Of a stretch of 64,000 nucleotides of DNA, positions 53,289 through 62,735 are shown in pieces. Position 1 is the first letter of the stretch, and every line of letters begins with the position of its first letter. The translations under genes and the position numbers were made by a program. The notes beneath the pieces are model-generated. The model ran no database searches, was not told the DNA's origin, and saw only the letters and a list, made by a program, of their open reading frames with translations. The stretch comes from Amanita rubescens (taxonomy: Eukaryota > Basidiomycota > Agaricomycetes > Agaricales > Amanitaceae): positions 1 through 64,000 of the forward strand of contig WION01000111.1 in assembly GCA_015039365.1 (NCBI GenBank), in the 5' to 3' direction.

Positions 53289-54929
53289 ATGCAGAATGGA
53301 AACGACACCACCGACGCAGTTCAGCACTTCCCCTGGTCCGAATTTTATGCTGGAGAGACTACCGACGCCCAACTCCCCACTTCCCCTGACTCCTACCGAC
53401 CTCGACTTGTTCTTCATACCACCGACACCGACGAAGAAGACGTTGACCTGAATGACTTCATTGATGTTCCCCATGGATCTCCCGATCAAACAACGTCTCA
53501 GACAATCCTGATCACTCCCACCGAAACCCAGGAAACCCAAGTCGGAACATCAGAAACTCTGGCTGTACCTGGACGAATTGAGGAAAATCGCACTAGCCGA
53601 CCGATCCCACCTAGAAACGCTGAAGACATTAGCGTTACCCTACATAGAGAGGCGGTATCTGCCAGTCACACTCTGACTCAATCTCGTAAAGAACCTGTTC
53701 GAAGCCACGACCAGAGTCACAGTACAGATGGGACTCACCGCGATATGGCTAGCCCCATCATACGAACCACCCCCGATCTCTATCTCAGTTATCACGGAGT
53801 TACTACTTACACCAAGGTTAGAGACCGAGTCACTCTGATCTGTGACGCCGCACAATTACAGATCGATCACTTTGACCAAGAAAGGATAGCTCGAGTTTGG
53901 CGACTTCTCATGGATTTCCGAACCGCCACCACTCTTGCCGGTCAAGCCCGAGATCAGTACAATTACCATTGTGCCGATTTAATCGAAACATTTGTTAACG
54001 TTACGTCACTCTACTGGGAAGACATTCATCCGAAAGGAGGAAACCTAGACCAGCTGGCGATAGATCTATTACGACGGCTTCTCACAGCTGACATTGAGCG
54101 CTATATCATCCTTGCCATAGATAGCATCAAGGATCAAAGATTCGAGATAAAGATACGACCCCAAAACGAAAATAACCGTATCCTTGTCAACCATTGGTTT
54201 CGCGCTACCGAGGCTACACCTGACAGACACCGAGCAACTAGATGCATTATGGAAACAGATCGTAAGTCGAGAGAAATCTGGTGCCTCACCAGAAAGATCC
54301 GAGACCTTCTGTCAAGTATCCAGGGAGACACCGAATGGATGACAAGCGAATTTGCAGATGGAGTTCCCCTCTTCCAACTCACTAGTGACAACGTTTCACA
54401 GATCAATAATGCGATCAGCGATCTCGATCTTCATCGCCGAATCCGTACAACAGGCGATCTCACTACGGAAGAACCGAAACGAGATAAGAAGACTCCTCCT
54501 CCTCGTCGATCCTCACCATCCCCCATCACCACCGTTATTCGGCATGGAGTCTGGAATATTCCTGTCACCTCTACTCAACGAATCAACCCTCCGCCTCCTC
54601 GACGACCTACGACCCGCAGTATGACAAATGCCGCCAACAACCGCCCCCACCGCTATAACTGCTGCATCCACTGCCGAGGTAAACATGCCTCTGAGGATCA
54701 TCATCTCGCTGTTGCAATTCCTCCTATGCCTACTCTACCTCCACACACTACCACGCGCCGATGCGAACTGACGCCCGGTCCTTCCACTAAAAAGAAAGGA
54801 CGTTCTCGAGTTATTACAGATGCCGCCAATACCCCCACTTCCACTAGCCGCCACTCTCACCAGCCAAAGAAGAAGGGAAAGAAGAAGGCACACCACGTGT
54901 CACAGTGTCAGGCATGCGTCAATGGATGA
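53289..54929 (+). CDS. E4 ORF3, intact extra protein of unknown function
   Basis: 546 residues, starting 21 bases after the Pol stop. It stays open although Gag and Pol of the same copy are broken. Disordered N-terminus, then the conserved core with RIARVWRLL, YNYHCADLIE, IDLLRRLLTADIERY and DLDLHRRIR, a basic Pro/Arg-rich stretch, a Cys/His knuckle (CIHCRGKHASEDHH) and a Lys-rich tail. Core identity with M ORF3 is clear. No transmembrane segment. Confidence 0.82.
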   Translation: MQNGNDTTDAVQHFPWSEFYAGETTDAQLPTSPDSYRPRLVLHTTDTDEEDVDLNDFIDVPHGSPDQTTSQTILITPTETQETQVGTSETLAVPGRIEENRTSRPIPPRNAEDISVTLHREAVSASHTLTQSRKEPVRSHDQSHSTDGTHRDMASPIIRTTPDLYLSYHGVTTYTKVRDRVTLICDAAQLQIDHFDQERIARVWRLLMDFRTATTLAGQARDQYNYHCADLIETFVNVTSLYWEDIHPKGGNLDQLAIDLLRRLLTADIERYIILAIDSIKDQRFEIKIRPQNENNRILVNHWFRATEATPDRHRATRCIMETDRKSREIWCLTRKIRDLLSSIQGDTEWMTSEFADGVPLFQLTSDNVSQINNAISDLDLHRRIRTTGDLTTEEPKRDKKTPPPRRSSPSPITTVIRHGVWNIPVTSTQRINPPPPRRPTTRSMTNAANNRPHRYNCCIHCRGKHASEDHHLAVAIPPMPTLPPHTTTRRCELTPGPSTKKKGRSRVITDAANTPTSTSRHSHQPKKKGKKKAHHVSQCQACVNG

Positions 54930-55062
54930 CAATGCGATGGAGCCGACGACGACACGTGCTACGACTATGGCACTTACGGCTACGACTACAACAACAACGC
55001 CACCCACAACATGAATACTTGAACAATCTGTTGTTGCAGTCAACAACGTAGGGGAGAGCTAG

Positions 55063-55513
55063 TGTTACAACACGGTACGGACTCCCGCATTATGCTTACA
55101 TGACACATCGGACATGTTTATTTCTTTATGCATACCTTATCCGTCTCATCCCTTATGCTCGATTCATATGGACTAACTCGTTCCTTTTGATACCACTCCC
55201 CTTATTCCACATATGACGCCGTCTTTATACCTATATTCGTACTTACCTTTATACATTAATTAGTACGTCTCATTGTACTTGCTAGTATAAGTACCGCCTG
55301 TATTCTAGAGTCAAACCCTAAGTTCAACTTAGCTGTTTATTGTCATCTGGCAATATAACCGTACTCCTAACTCATCTACCACAATCGTCCTCAGATCCTA
55401 AGTCAACGTCTTGACTTAGTATTGAACTTATAATCTTAACGTTTGACTTAAGACTTGTAATCGTGACTAGAGTTGCCGTTGCAACTTAGGTTGAGATTAA
55501 CGAGTTCGTAACA
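55063..55513 (+). repeat. 3' LTR of E4
   Basis: 451 bp, uninterrupted, with TG..CA ends; it shows the empty hAT site CCACATATGACGCC. Followed by the TSD TCACA and the resumed G1 Gag. Confidence 0.95.
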
Positions 55514-58500
55514 TCACATCGACGGCAATGCTCAGCAGTGGCGCGATAACAAAATAACTGAATACGATGCTGAAACGACAAAATACGCCAACTATGACGC
55601 TTTTGTTAAAGAACTGAAAGAAGATTGGGGACAAGTAGATGAAGCAGGACTAGCCATGCACGGATTACTCACATGGAGAAAACTCCCAAAGCAATCAATT
55701 AATCAATATATCGCGCGCGTCGATCGAGATATCAATTTAGCCAAAATCACTGATGATACGACAAAATGTCATCTCCTAGTTTTAGGATTACCAAACACCT
55801 TACGAGAAAAACTACGGCTAGGAGGTGCCCTGACGACCTATAAATCATTATGAACTCATATCCTTGATATAGAAGTGGCAAACATGTTATTCTCCACTTT
55901 TGGCCAAGCTAAAGAATTTGACGACAAAATGGAAGTCGACGAGGCCATATTAGAATTAAACCAAAAAGCGCAACGAATGCAGATTGCGGAAACTTCCATG
56001 GAATGGGTGAAAACCACTGTATGTTATGGATGCAGAAAAACAGGACACTTGATCTCGGACTGCCCTAATCCCAAAAAGAAATGACAAAACCTTGGGAATT
56101 CACGGAGAAGGGCAGCTCCTAGAGGACAGTTTCGAGGAAAACCACACAGACGAAACAGTAACCACAACAAAGGAAAAGGAAAAGGACGGAAAATTAGAGC
56201 ACTAGATGCAGATAGCGAAGAAGACGACGACAGCTCATCAAGTGAAGAATCTGACAGTGAAAACGACGAAAATCAGAGAATTGCCATCATACGAGAAATG
56301 GCGAAAACATTACCACGTAGCGCCCGCCAAAAATTGAACAAAAAGGGTTTTTAGAACGAGACAACGATGAATCAGCGTCCGCCGTCTCCGAAGACAAACA
56401 ATTATGTATAAATGGTGTAACAGTATCATCTATGTCCAGAAATAATGTTTGAATCTGAAAACCGCTGAAACCAAAGCCCTTATCGACTCAGGTGCACAAG
56501 GAAAATTCGTTGACAGTTCACTCGTCAATTGGAACAAAATCACTTGCTTAAAGAAACCCATCCCAGTGCGAAATGTGGATGGAACAAACAACAAGTCAGG
56601 AGATATACGGTATAAAATCCAGATAAGCTATAACATCGAAGACAACTGGTTTAGAGACTGGTTCTATGTCACACGACTAGGCGATCAATGACTGATACTA
56701 GGATTACCTTGGCTCCGAGAAATCAACCCCAGAATAGATTGGTCTGAAGGAACAGTTAGGTTCCCCGATGGTAGGAAGATCGATCCGGAAGAGGAAACTA
56801 CATTTGAAAACAACGAAGAAACCGAAATGTACCTTCAATATATCCAAAAAGAAGAAGAATTGAATGCGGATGAAGATGAAGATCTCGAGACTGATCACCT
56901 TTGGATCCAAGCAAAAACATCAGCGTCTCAAGCGCTCACACATGAACATGAAGATAAATCTACGAAAGTAGAATTACCCCCTGAATACAACAAATGGAGA
57001 AAAGTTTTTGATAAACAAATGTCGGAACGATTCCCAATTTCATGACAATGGGATCACGCGATAGATCTGAAAGAAGGGTTTAAACCTAAAGTGGTGAAGA
57101 ATTATCCATTATCAATCCACGAGGAACAGCTAATGAATAAATGGGTCAACAAACAACTCAAAAAAGGTTATATTCGACCATCACAATCTCCACAAGCGTC
57201 TCCTTTCTTTTACGTTGCAAAGAAAGAAAAAGGAGAGTTGAGACCCTGCCAAGATTACCGATACATCAATAGCTGGACGAAACGAAACGCCTATCCCCTT
57301 CCTTTAGTATCCGACTTATTATTAAAACTAAGAAAAGCGAAATACTTCTCCAAGTTAGACCTCCAATGGGGTTACAATAATGTGCGAATAAAGAAAGGCG
57401 ACGAATGGAAGGCCGCGTTCACGACGAACCGTGGTCTCTTTGAGCCTACCGTAATGCTCTTTGGATTATGCAATTCACCGTCGACATTTCAAACGATGAT
57501 GAATGAATACTTCTGTGACATGATAGCCAGAGGATGGCTAGTTGTCTACATTGACGACATGTTGATATACGGAGCGAACGAGGAAGAAACGACAGAGCGC
57601 ACTAAACAAGTCTTGCAATGGCTGAAAGAAAATGATCTATTCCTGAAACTGGAAAAATGTAAATTTGTCGCCAAGGAAGTCGAATTCCTTGGGATGATCG
57701 TCAAGGAAGGAAAGATCATGATGGACCCCGTAAAGCTCGCTGGAATCAGTAAATGGCCTGAACCAAAAACTGTTAAACAAATACGGTAATTTCTAGGGTT
57801 CGTGAACTTTTACAGGAAATTCATAGGAAACTACGCCGAAATAGTGGCTCCGCTCACGGAACTTACGAAGAAAACAGTTCCCTACCGATGGGATGCAGAG
57901 TGTCAGAAAGCATTTGACACGTTAAAAGAGAAATTCCTAGAAGAACCGGTTCTAGTTATGCCAGATCCGACGAAACCGTTTTTGTTAGAAACCGATGTGT
58001 CAAATTGGGCAGTAGGAGCTGTCCTGAAACAACGGGGATCTGATGGAGAACTGCACCCATGCAGATTTATCAGTCATCGGTTAAGCGATACCGAACAAAG
58101 ATATCAAGTATACGATCGCGAGTTATTAGCAATAAAGAAAGCGTTTGAAACCTGGAGACACCTTCTTAAAGGAAGCCCACACACAATTATGATCCACTGT
58201 GATCATAAGAATTTATCATATTACAAACATCCGCAGAAGATGACCGCCAGACAGTCACGCTGGTGGCAAGAAATTACGGAGTTTGATATCAAGTTAGAAC
58301 ACGTCCCTGGATCAAAACTTATTCAGGCAGACGCTTTATCGAGACGCCCTGACCATATTAATGAAGAAGAGGCAAAAGCAAAAGAAATTCCACAAACCAT
58401 GATCACCGATGACATGGTTATCGCCGCAATCAATGTATCTTGGGCAGATAAAATTACAGAATTATTGCCACAAGATAAATTCACTAAAGTTGTAATCGAC

Positions 58501-58664
58501 GGTCTTAAACACAGAAAACTACCCCTCCAATCAAAGTTTAATGACTGGAAAAATGACGACAACATCATTCGTTATCAAGGATGCGTTTATGTCCCTCAAA
58601 ACGAAGAATTACGAAATGAAATAATCAAGTCACACCATGACCCTGTAGTTATGGGTCACCCCAC
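55514..58664 (+). pseudogene. G1 Gag C-terminus and Pol, truncated in the integrase
   Basis: Resumes G1 after E4. Gag has TGA at about 55,851 and 56,082; the frameshift site GGGTTTT is at 56,345. Pol has TGA at 56,689 (GDQ*LILGL), the shared TGA at 57,043-57,045 (PIS*QWDH), and TAA at 57,787 (IR*FLGF). RT keeps YIDD, and RNase H keeps Asp (LLETDVSNW). Similarity to G2 stops in the integrase zinc region at VVMGHP; the rest of Pol, ORF3 and the 3' LTR are missing. Confidence 0.9.
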
Positions 58665-58997
58665 CTGATCAGCCCATCAAAACATTCTAATTAGAGCTGG
58701 ACATCATGCAAGTGTCCGGGCCTAGTTAGAGGCAGATATTGAGCTAATGGGCTGCATTGGATATTGTGCTCAATATGTTAACCCCGTTTGAGGATCTAAG
58801 TCCATTTTCCCACACCTAGGCTCTATTGCCATTTCTGGAAGGAGGGGGAGAGTGTTTGTACATATTATGACATGGGAATGCAATCACAAGTAGATAATTT
58901 CCTTATTTAGTAAGATATCCAGATTCCAAATAAGGTAACCAAATTGGAATAAGTAATAGTGGCAGCAAGTGCCAAGGCCAAATTCCCACGCTTGTTT

Positions 58998-59300
58998 TCA
59001 GGGTCGAATTTCCTAAAAAGGAAATGCTTATGTAATTTCAGGGTCAATCAATTGTGTAGCCTTGGTCAGTGGCTTTCTAAATGTGGTTGTATGACAGTGT
59101 TTGGTGCTGATTTCATTGAGATATCCACTGATTGATTTTCAGGGTCAAACTTCCTAAAAAGGAAATGATGACATAATCTCAATTGTGTAGCCTTGGTCAG
59201 TGGCTTTCTAAATGTGGTTGTATGACAATATTTGGTGATGATTTCATTGAGATATTCACCAATTGTTTTTCAGGGTCAAATTTCTAAAAAAGGAAATTGA
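58998..59300. repeat. Tandem repeat, about 130-145 bp unit
   Basis: Units begin TTTTCAGGGTCRAA and contain CCTAAAAAGGAAATG and GTGTAGCCTTGGTCAGTGGC (starting about 59,054 and 59,187). Two full copies and a partial third are visible. Confidence 0.8.
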
Positions 59301-59374
59301 TAATGTAATGTGCGCTTTAGGATCCAGTGGCGCATTTCCAAAAATGGAAATAGCGCACTTCGGACTTGCCATTT

Positions 59375-59800
59375 TGGGACATATCTGCTCACTGTTGGTC
59401 ATGATGAGCAGAAAGAAATCGCAATATCTCCCTTAATACTGAATGTTTTTGTGGCGCGTTTTTTGGAACATATTCCTTATATGTATATGCACCTATCCAC
59501 TATGTTAGAATGTAAAAAATGTGAGTGGTTTCTGTCAGAATGCAACATGTCTTGCTCACTGTTGTCAACAGTGAGGAGCAACAAATGACAATATCTCCAT
59601 CAATACTGGTTATTTCTGTGGCGCTTTTTTTGGTATGTCCCCATTAGGCATATAGGAAGGTAGTTGGCATGTTAGAATGCAAATTCTATGCACCAATCAT
59701 GCCAAAATGAAATTGGTGTGCTCATTGTCTGCCACGATGAGCAGCCATATCTCCACCAAAACAAGATCTTTCTGTGGCACCTTTTTAGATCTTGATTTCC
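59375..59800. repeat. Diverged tandem repeat, about 180-190 bp unit
   Basis: Three copies around GCTCACTGTTG/GCTCATTGTCTG, then AATATCTCC, then TTTCTGTGGCGC with a following T-run (about 59,385, 59,553 and 59,720). Divergence is high. Confidence 0.65.
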
Positions 59801-60301
59801 TATGATAACAGAGTGTCATTCAGGGTGTCTGGAAGCACAGTTCCCTGCTGATTAATGTGTAATTTTAAGTTTCATGATAAAAGTCTGAACATGATTAGTG
59901 TTGCGATGGCTGACTAAGCCGGAAATAGCCGAAGCCGAGCCGGCATTGGTCTTCATTTTGGCCTGATTAAGCGGAGCCATCAACTGGCTGATGCACTGGC
60001 TTTCGAGCTCTGGCTGGAGCCAATGGCTCTGGTCAGCTAAGTGCCCTTTAAAACACAGTTAGGCAGTGTAGGCCAAGGGCAGAGGGTGTACTCAGTGTGA
60101 GCAGGGGAGTTTTGAGCTACATACATGCAGGTGCAGCACTCGGGAGTCGGAGCACACTTCGGTTGAAACCGGAATCCAGATGTTCAACTTCTACAGTGAA
60201 ACAGTGATAGCTACGTAGTACGTACACGGCTACATGGTTTACAGACATCAAAACTATAATATAGTAGGCTATAGCTAGTTCTACAGGGTCACAGGCTGTC
60301 C

Positions 60302-61334
60302 TCAAAGCCGTTTTCGCTCGGTATCGACACATTTCCGGAGCAAGGAGTGGAGGTAAAGGTAATCAGGCTTTTCTTTGAAGGCGAGGGAGCGAACATGATC
60401 AACAAAGGCTGTGAAAGCCGGGGGTAAACCATCGCAGAGCTGTTCGGTGGAGACCTCCTGCTTTTTTCGGCAGACTGTACCAGCTCGATTGATGTTAGAG
60501 GACAAGACAAGGCCCTGCCATGGCAGTTTCCCTTTGAGAAGATATAGAAGGGTATACACCATGGACTCTAGGTCGTCTCGTCGCGATTGTTGGAATCCGT
60601 TGTGCGAGTTGAGCGAGGCGTATCAAATGGTGCCTATAACATCGAACCCCGTGGCCAGTGGAATGTGGATATGGGTAGTGGGGTCACGGAAGTACTGAGC
60701 CAGTCCGTAATCAATGAGATATATGTACGTTGTTGTTGGCTCCGACCATGAAGTTATCAGGCTTGATATCACGATGTATGTAGTTGCGTGAGTGGAGGAA
60801 TTCCAACGTGGATAGCTAAGCAATTTGTTAAAGCTGGTTCTATGAATCTTTGCTGGCGTGTACTCACCATCTGATGAGCGAAGAACAGAGCTGTCTGGAG
60901 GTCAAGCGGACCTTGTCTATTAACAAGGTCCTCTAGCGAGAGTTCAAAGCGGTCGATAACCATCACATTGTATGGCCCTTCAACGCCACACCAACGTGCT
61001 ACGGGAATCCCTGGGCCACCAATGACATCTTTGTAGATCTTGTATTCACGACAAAGTTTGGAGTCAAATCCTTTGCTATACTCGACTTTCAAAGCAACCT
61101 CCTTTCCTGTCCTGATATCCTTTCCAGAGTAGACACTACCTAACGTACTGTCAGGCCAAAAACACGGTGGACAGGTGAGATTCCAAGCTACTCACCAAAG
61201 GTACCAGAACCAAGTAGTCTTCCAACTCTATACCTCCCGGACACGCAGACAACTGAGATTTCCCCACCAGTCCTGAACAGTCCGTGTTGTTTAGTTGGTA
61301 GGGGGCTCTGAGGTAGCATCAGAGTAGTATACAT
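60302..61334 (-). pseudogene. Casein kinase 1-like protein kinase, disrupted
   Basis: Starts MYTTLMLPQSP at 61,334. YRVGRLLGSGTFG (Gly loop) ends exon 1 at 61,196; GKEVALKVEYSKG holds the ATP-binding Lys; then GPYNVMVIDRF, the catalytic loop [25 protein letters not shown] (DFG-like DYG), and SRRDDLESM typical of CK1. It ends TERKRL at 60,302. Two lesions: the frame shifts by one base between NFMVG and LIDYG (about 60,715-60,735), and TGA at 60,623-60,625 replaces the Arg of GT.RYAS. A small unannotated intron could explain the first, not the second. Confidence 0.82.
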
Positions 61335-61481
61335 GGTGACGATGAGATGAATAATTTATATAAAGTTACAAGTTACAACGCTGGGTTTGACGGGAAGATG
61401 GGCTTCTCACAGATGCACGGACCAACAAAGAATTAAAAAATGTATAAAAATGTCCCTACGGCTAGACAGTGTAATATTCAC

Positions 61482-62580
61482 TCAGCGGCCACCAGCGACC
61501 TCGTCGTTGGAGATGTCATCTGCTTCGAGGACACGGAGTAGGGAATCCGTCGTTTCAGTAGAGTCATGCATCAACAACTGCATGAGAACATCAGAATTGT
61601 CTTTTCTCGTCATTTCATGTGTTGTCGCCATCCATCCGGACATGAAGTTCAGGCATTCTTTTTTGTAAGAGTATTTGAGCATCTGCAAGGACTCCATCAA
61701 TATCGGACTGATTCTATTGCGCTTCTTTGTGTCGGTTTCCCCTGCAGATGAGAATACGCGCTCGCATGGAACGGACGACGCTTGTATCGGGAGATAATCC
61801 AGGGCAATGTCAAAGAGGATCAGGTAATCAGCCCTGTGATGCTTTTTGGAGGTAATGTCGAATAACAAACATTGATCAGTTTCAACAACATTTCGTGAAC
61901 TGAAAGTACATACCTCCCAAAAGGTAAGAATATCAGTCTCTGCATGGGATGGGATGCCCATTATGTACTTTCGATACTCCTTGTCGACAGGGGATAACGT
62001 CGAAGGGGCCAATGATGCCGCCGATCCCAACGTCGGATAATTTGGGTGAGGCTTGACAGGCTTGAACCGCAACGGGGCTGTGACAAATTTTGGGACAGCC
62101 TTCGTAGGCGTAGCAGGTACTTGAGTTCGGATAGGTGTCGTAACTGGCAATCGTCGCCCGTGGTACTCGCGCATCTAGGTGACCCGTGAGCAGAAACATC
62201 TCGATTAGCACACCTGGGGTTATCACATACGAGGTCTATAATAGTTTTCTTCGCAAGTTCGATATACTCTTCATCCCATTCACGTTGGATCCATGAGAAT
62301 CGTATGCAAGGGTTAATAACTGTGTCTGAAGTTATCCAGAGAGAACAAGTTCAAAAAAAAAAAAATTACGCAAAGCTATGATATACGCTCAGGTATTGTC
62401 CATTCGTTGGTAATACTTCTTTGCCCAAGTCAAGCCGATCTCCGTCCAGGGCTTGAGTTTTGAGTAATTTTTACCAAGTAATTCCCATTCCATCATGAAT
62501 AATTTGAAGGACGGAATGGTACCAGAAAGAACAGGCATTGCCTCGCTTGACATAATTTGTTGGAAGGTATGGGGTACCTA
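61482..62580 (-). pseudogene. hAT transposase, C-terminal part
   Basis: The hAT dimerisation domain is clear: DYLPIQASSVPCERVFSSAG, then KRNRISPILMESLQMLKYS. An intron of about 60 nt after FWEV (near 61,914) is likely. Further upstream on the minus strand, broken frames still read WELLGKNYSKLKPWTEIG and INPCIRFSWIQREWDEEY, usual for fungal hAT transposases. The N-terminal zinc finger and most of the catalytic core are missing to the right, where unrelated DNA begins. No terminal repeat pair was identified. Confidence 0.8.
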
Positions 62581-62639
62581 GAGGTATATGTTAGTCGTTA
62601 AGCCAGGATGGGCCTTTAGTCTTACCAACAAGACTGCTT

Positions 62640-62735
62640 CTAGGCAGTACTTTGCAGTCCACCCCCCATTCCTCGAGGAATCCATGGAATCCACGGAATT
62701 CCGCGGATTCCACGCGGAATTGTGTGGAATAACAC
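62640..62735. repeat. Nested palindromes, possible transposon end
   Basis: Dense inverted repeats of GGAATCC/GGAATTCC/CCGCGG type (ATTCCTCGAGGAAT, GGAATTCCGCGGATTCC). They form an abrupt border between normal DNA on the left and DNA without CpG on the right. The pattern resembles subterminal repeats of hAT-like elements; the partner end would be outside the window. Confidence 0.5.

Larger units (their letters stand above)
46291..55513 (+). mobile_element. Element E4: decayed Ty3/gypsy chromovirus with ORF3
   Basis: TSD TCACA at 46,286-46,290 and 55,514-55,518. LTRs are 451 bp each once the hAT insertion is removed. They differ at seven sites, six being CpG transitions, so it is older than M, E3 and G2. 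Coding regions carry several stops and at least one frameshift. ORF3 is intact. The polypurine tract AGGGGAGAG at about 55,050 resembles that of M, and ORF3 also links E4 to M. Confidence 0.93.
58665..60301. other. Non-coding, repeat-rich DNA
   Basis: No gene. CpG is sparse over much of it. It contains two tandem-repeat zones (listed separately) and, from about 59,897, a sequence beginning TAGTGTTGCGATGGCTGAC followed by GCCGAGCCGGC-type motifs that resembles a hAT element end. Confidence 0.5.

Noticed and set aside
25899..55513. RIP (repeat-induced point mutation) as cause of TE decay
   Set aside because: Changes sit at CpG and not at CpA, and the young copies are nearly clean.
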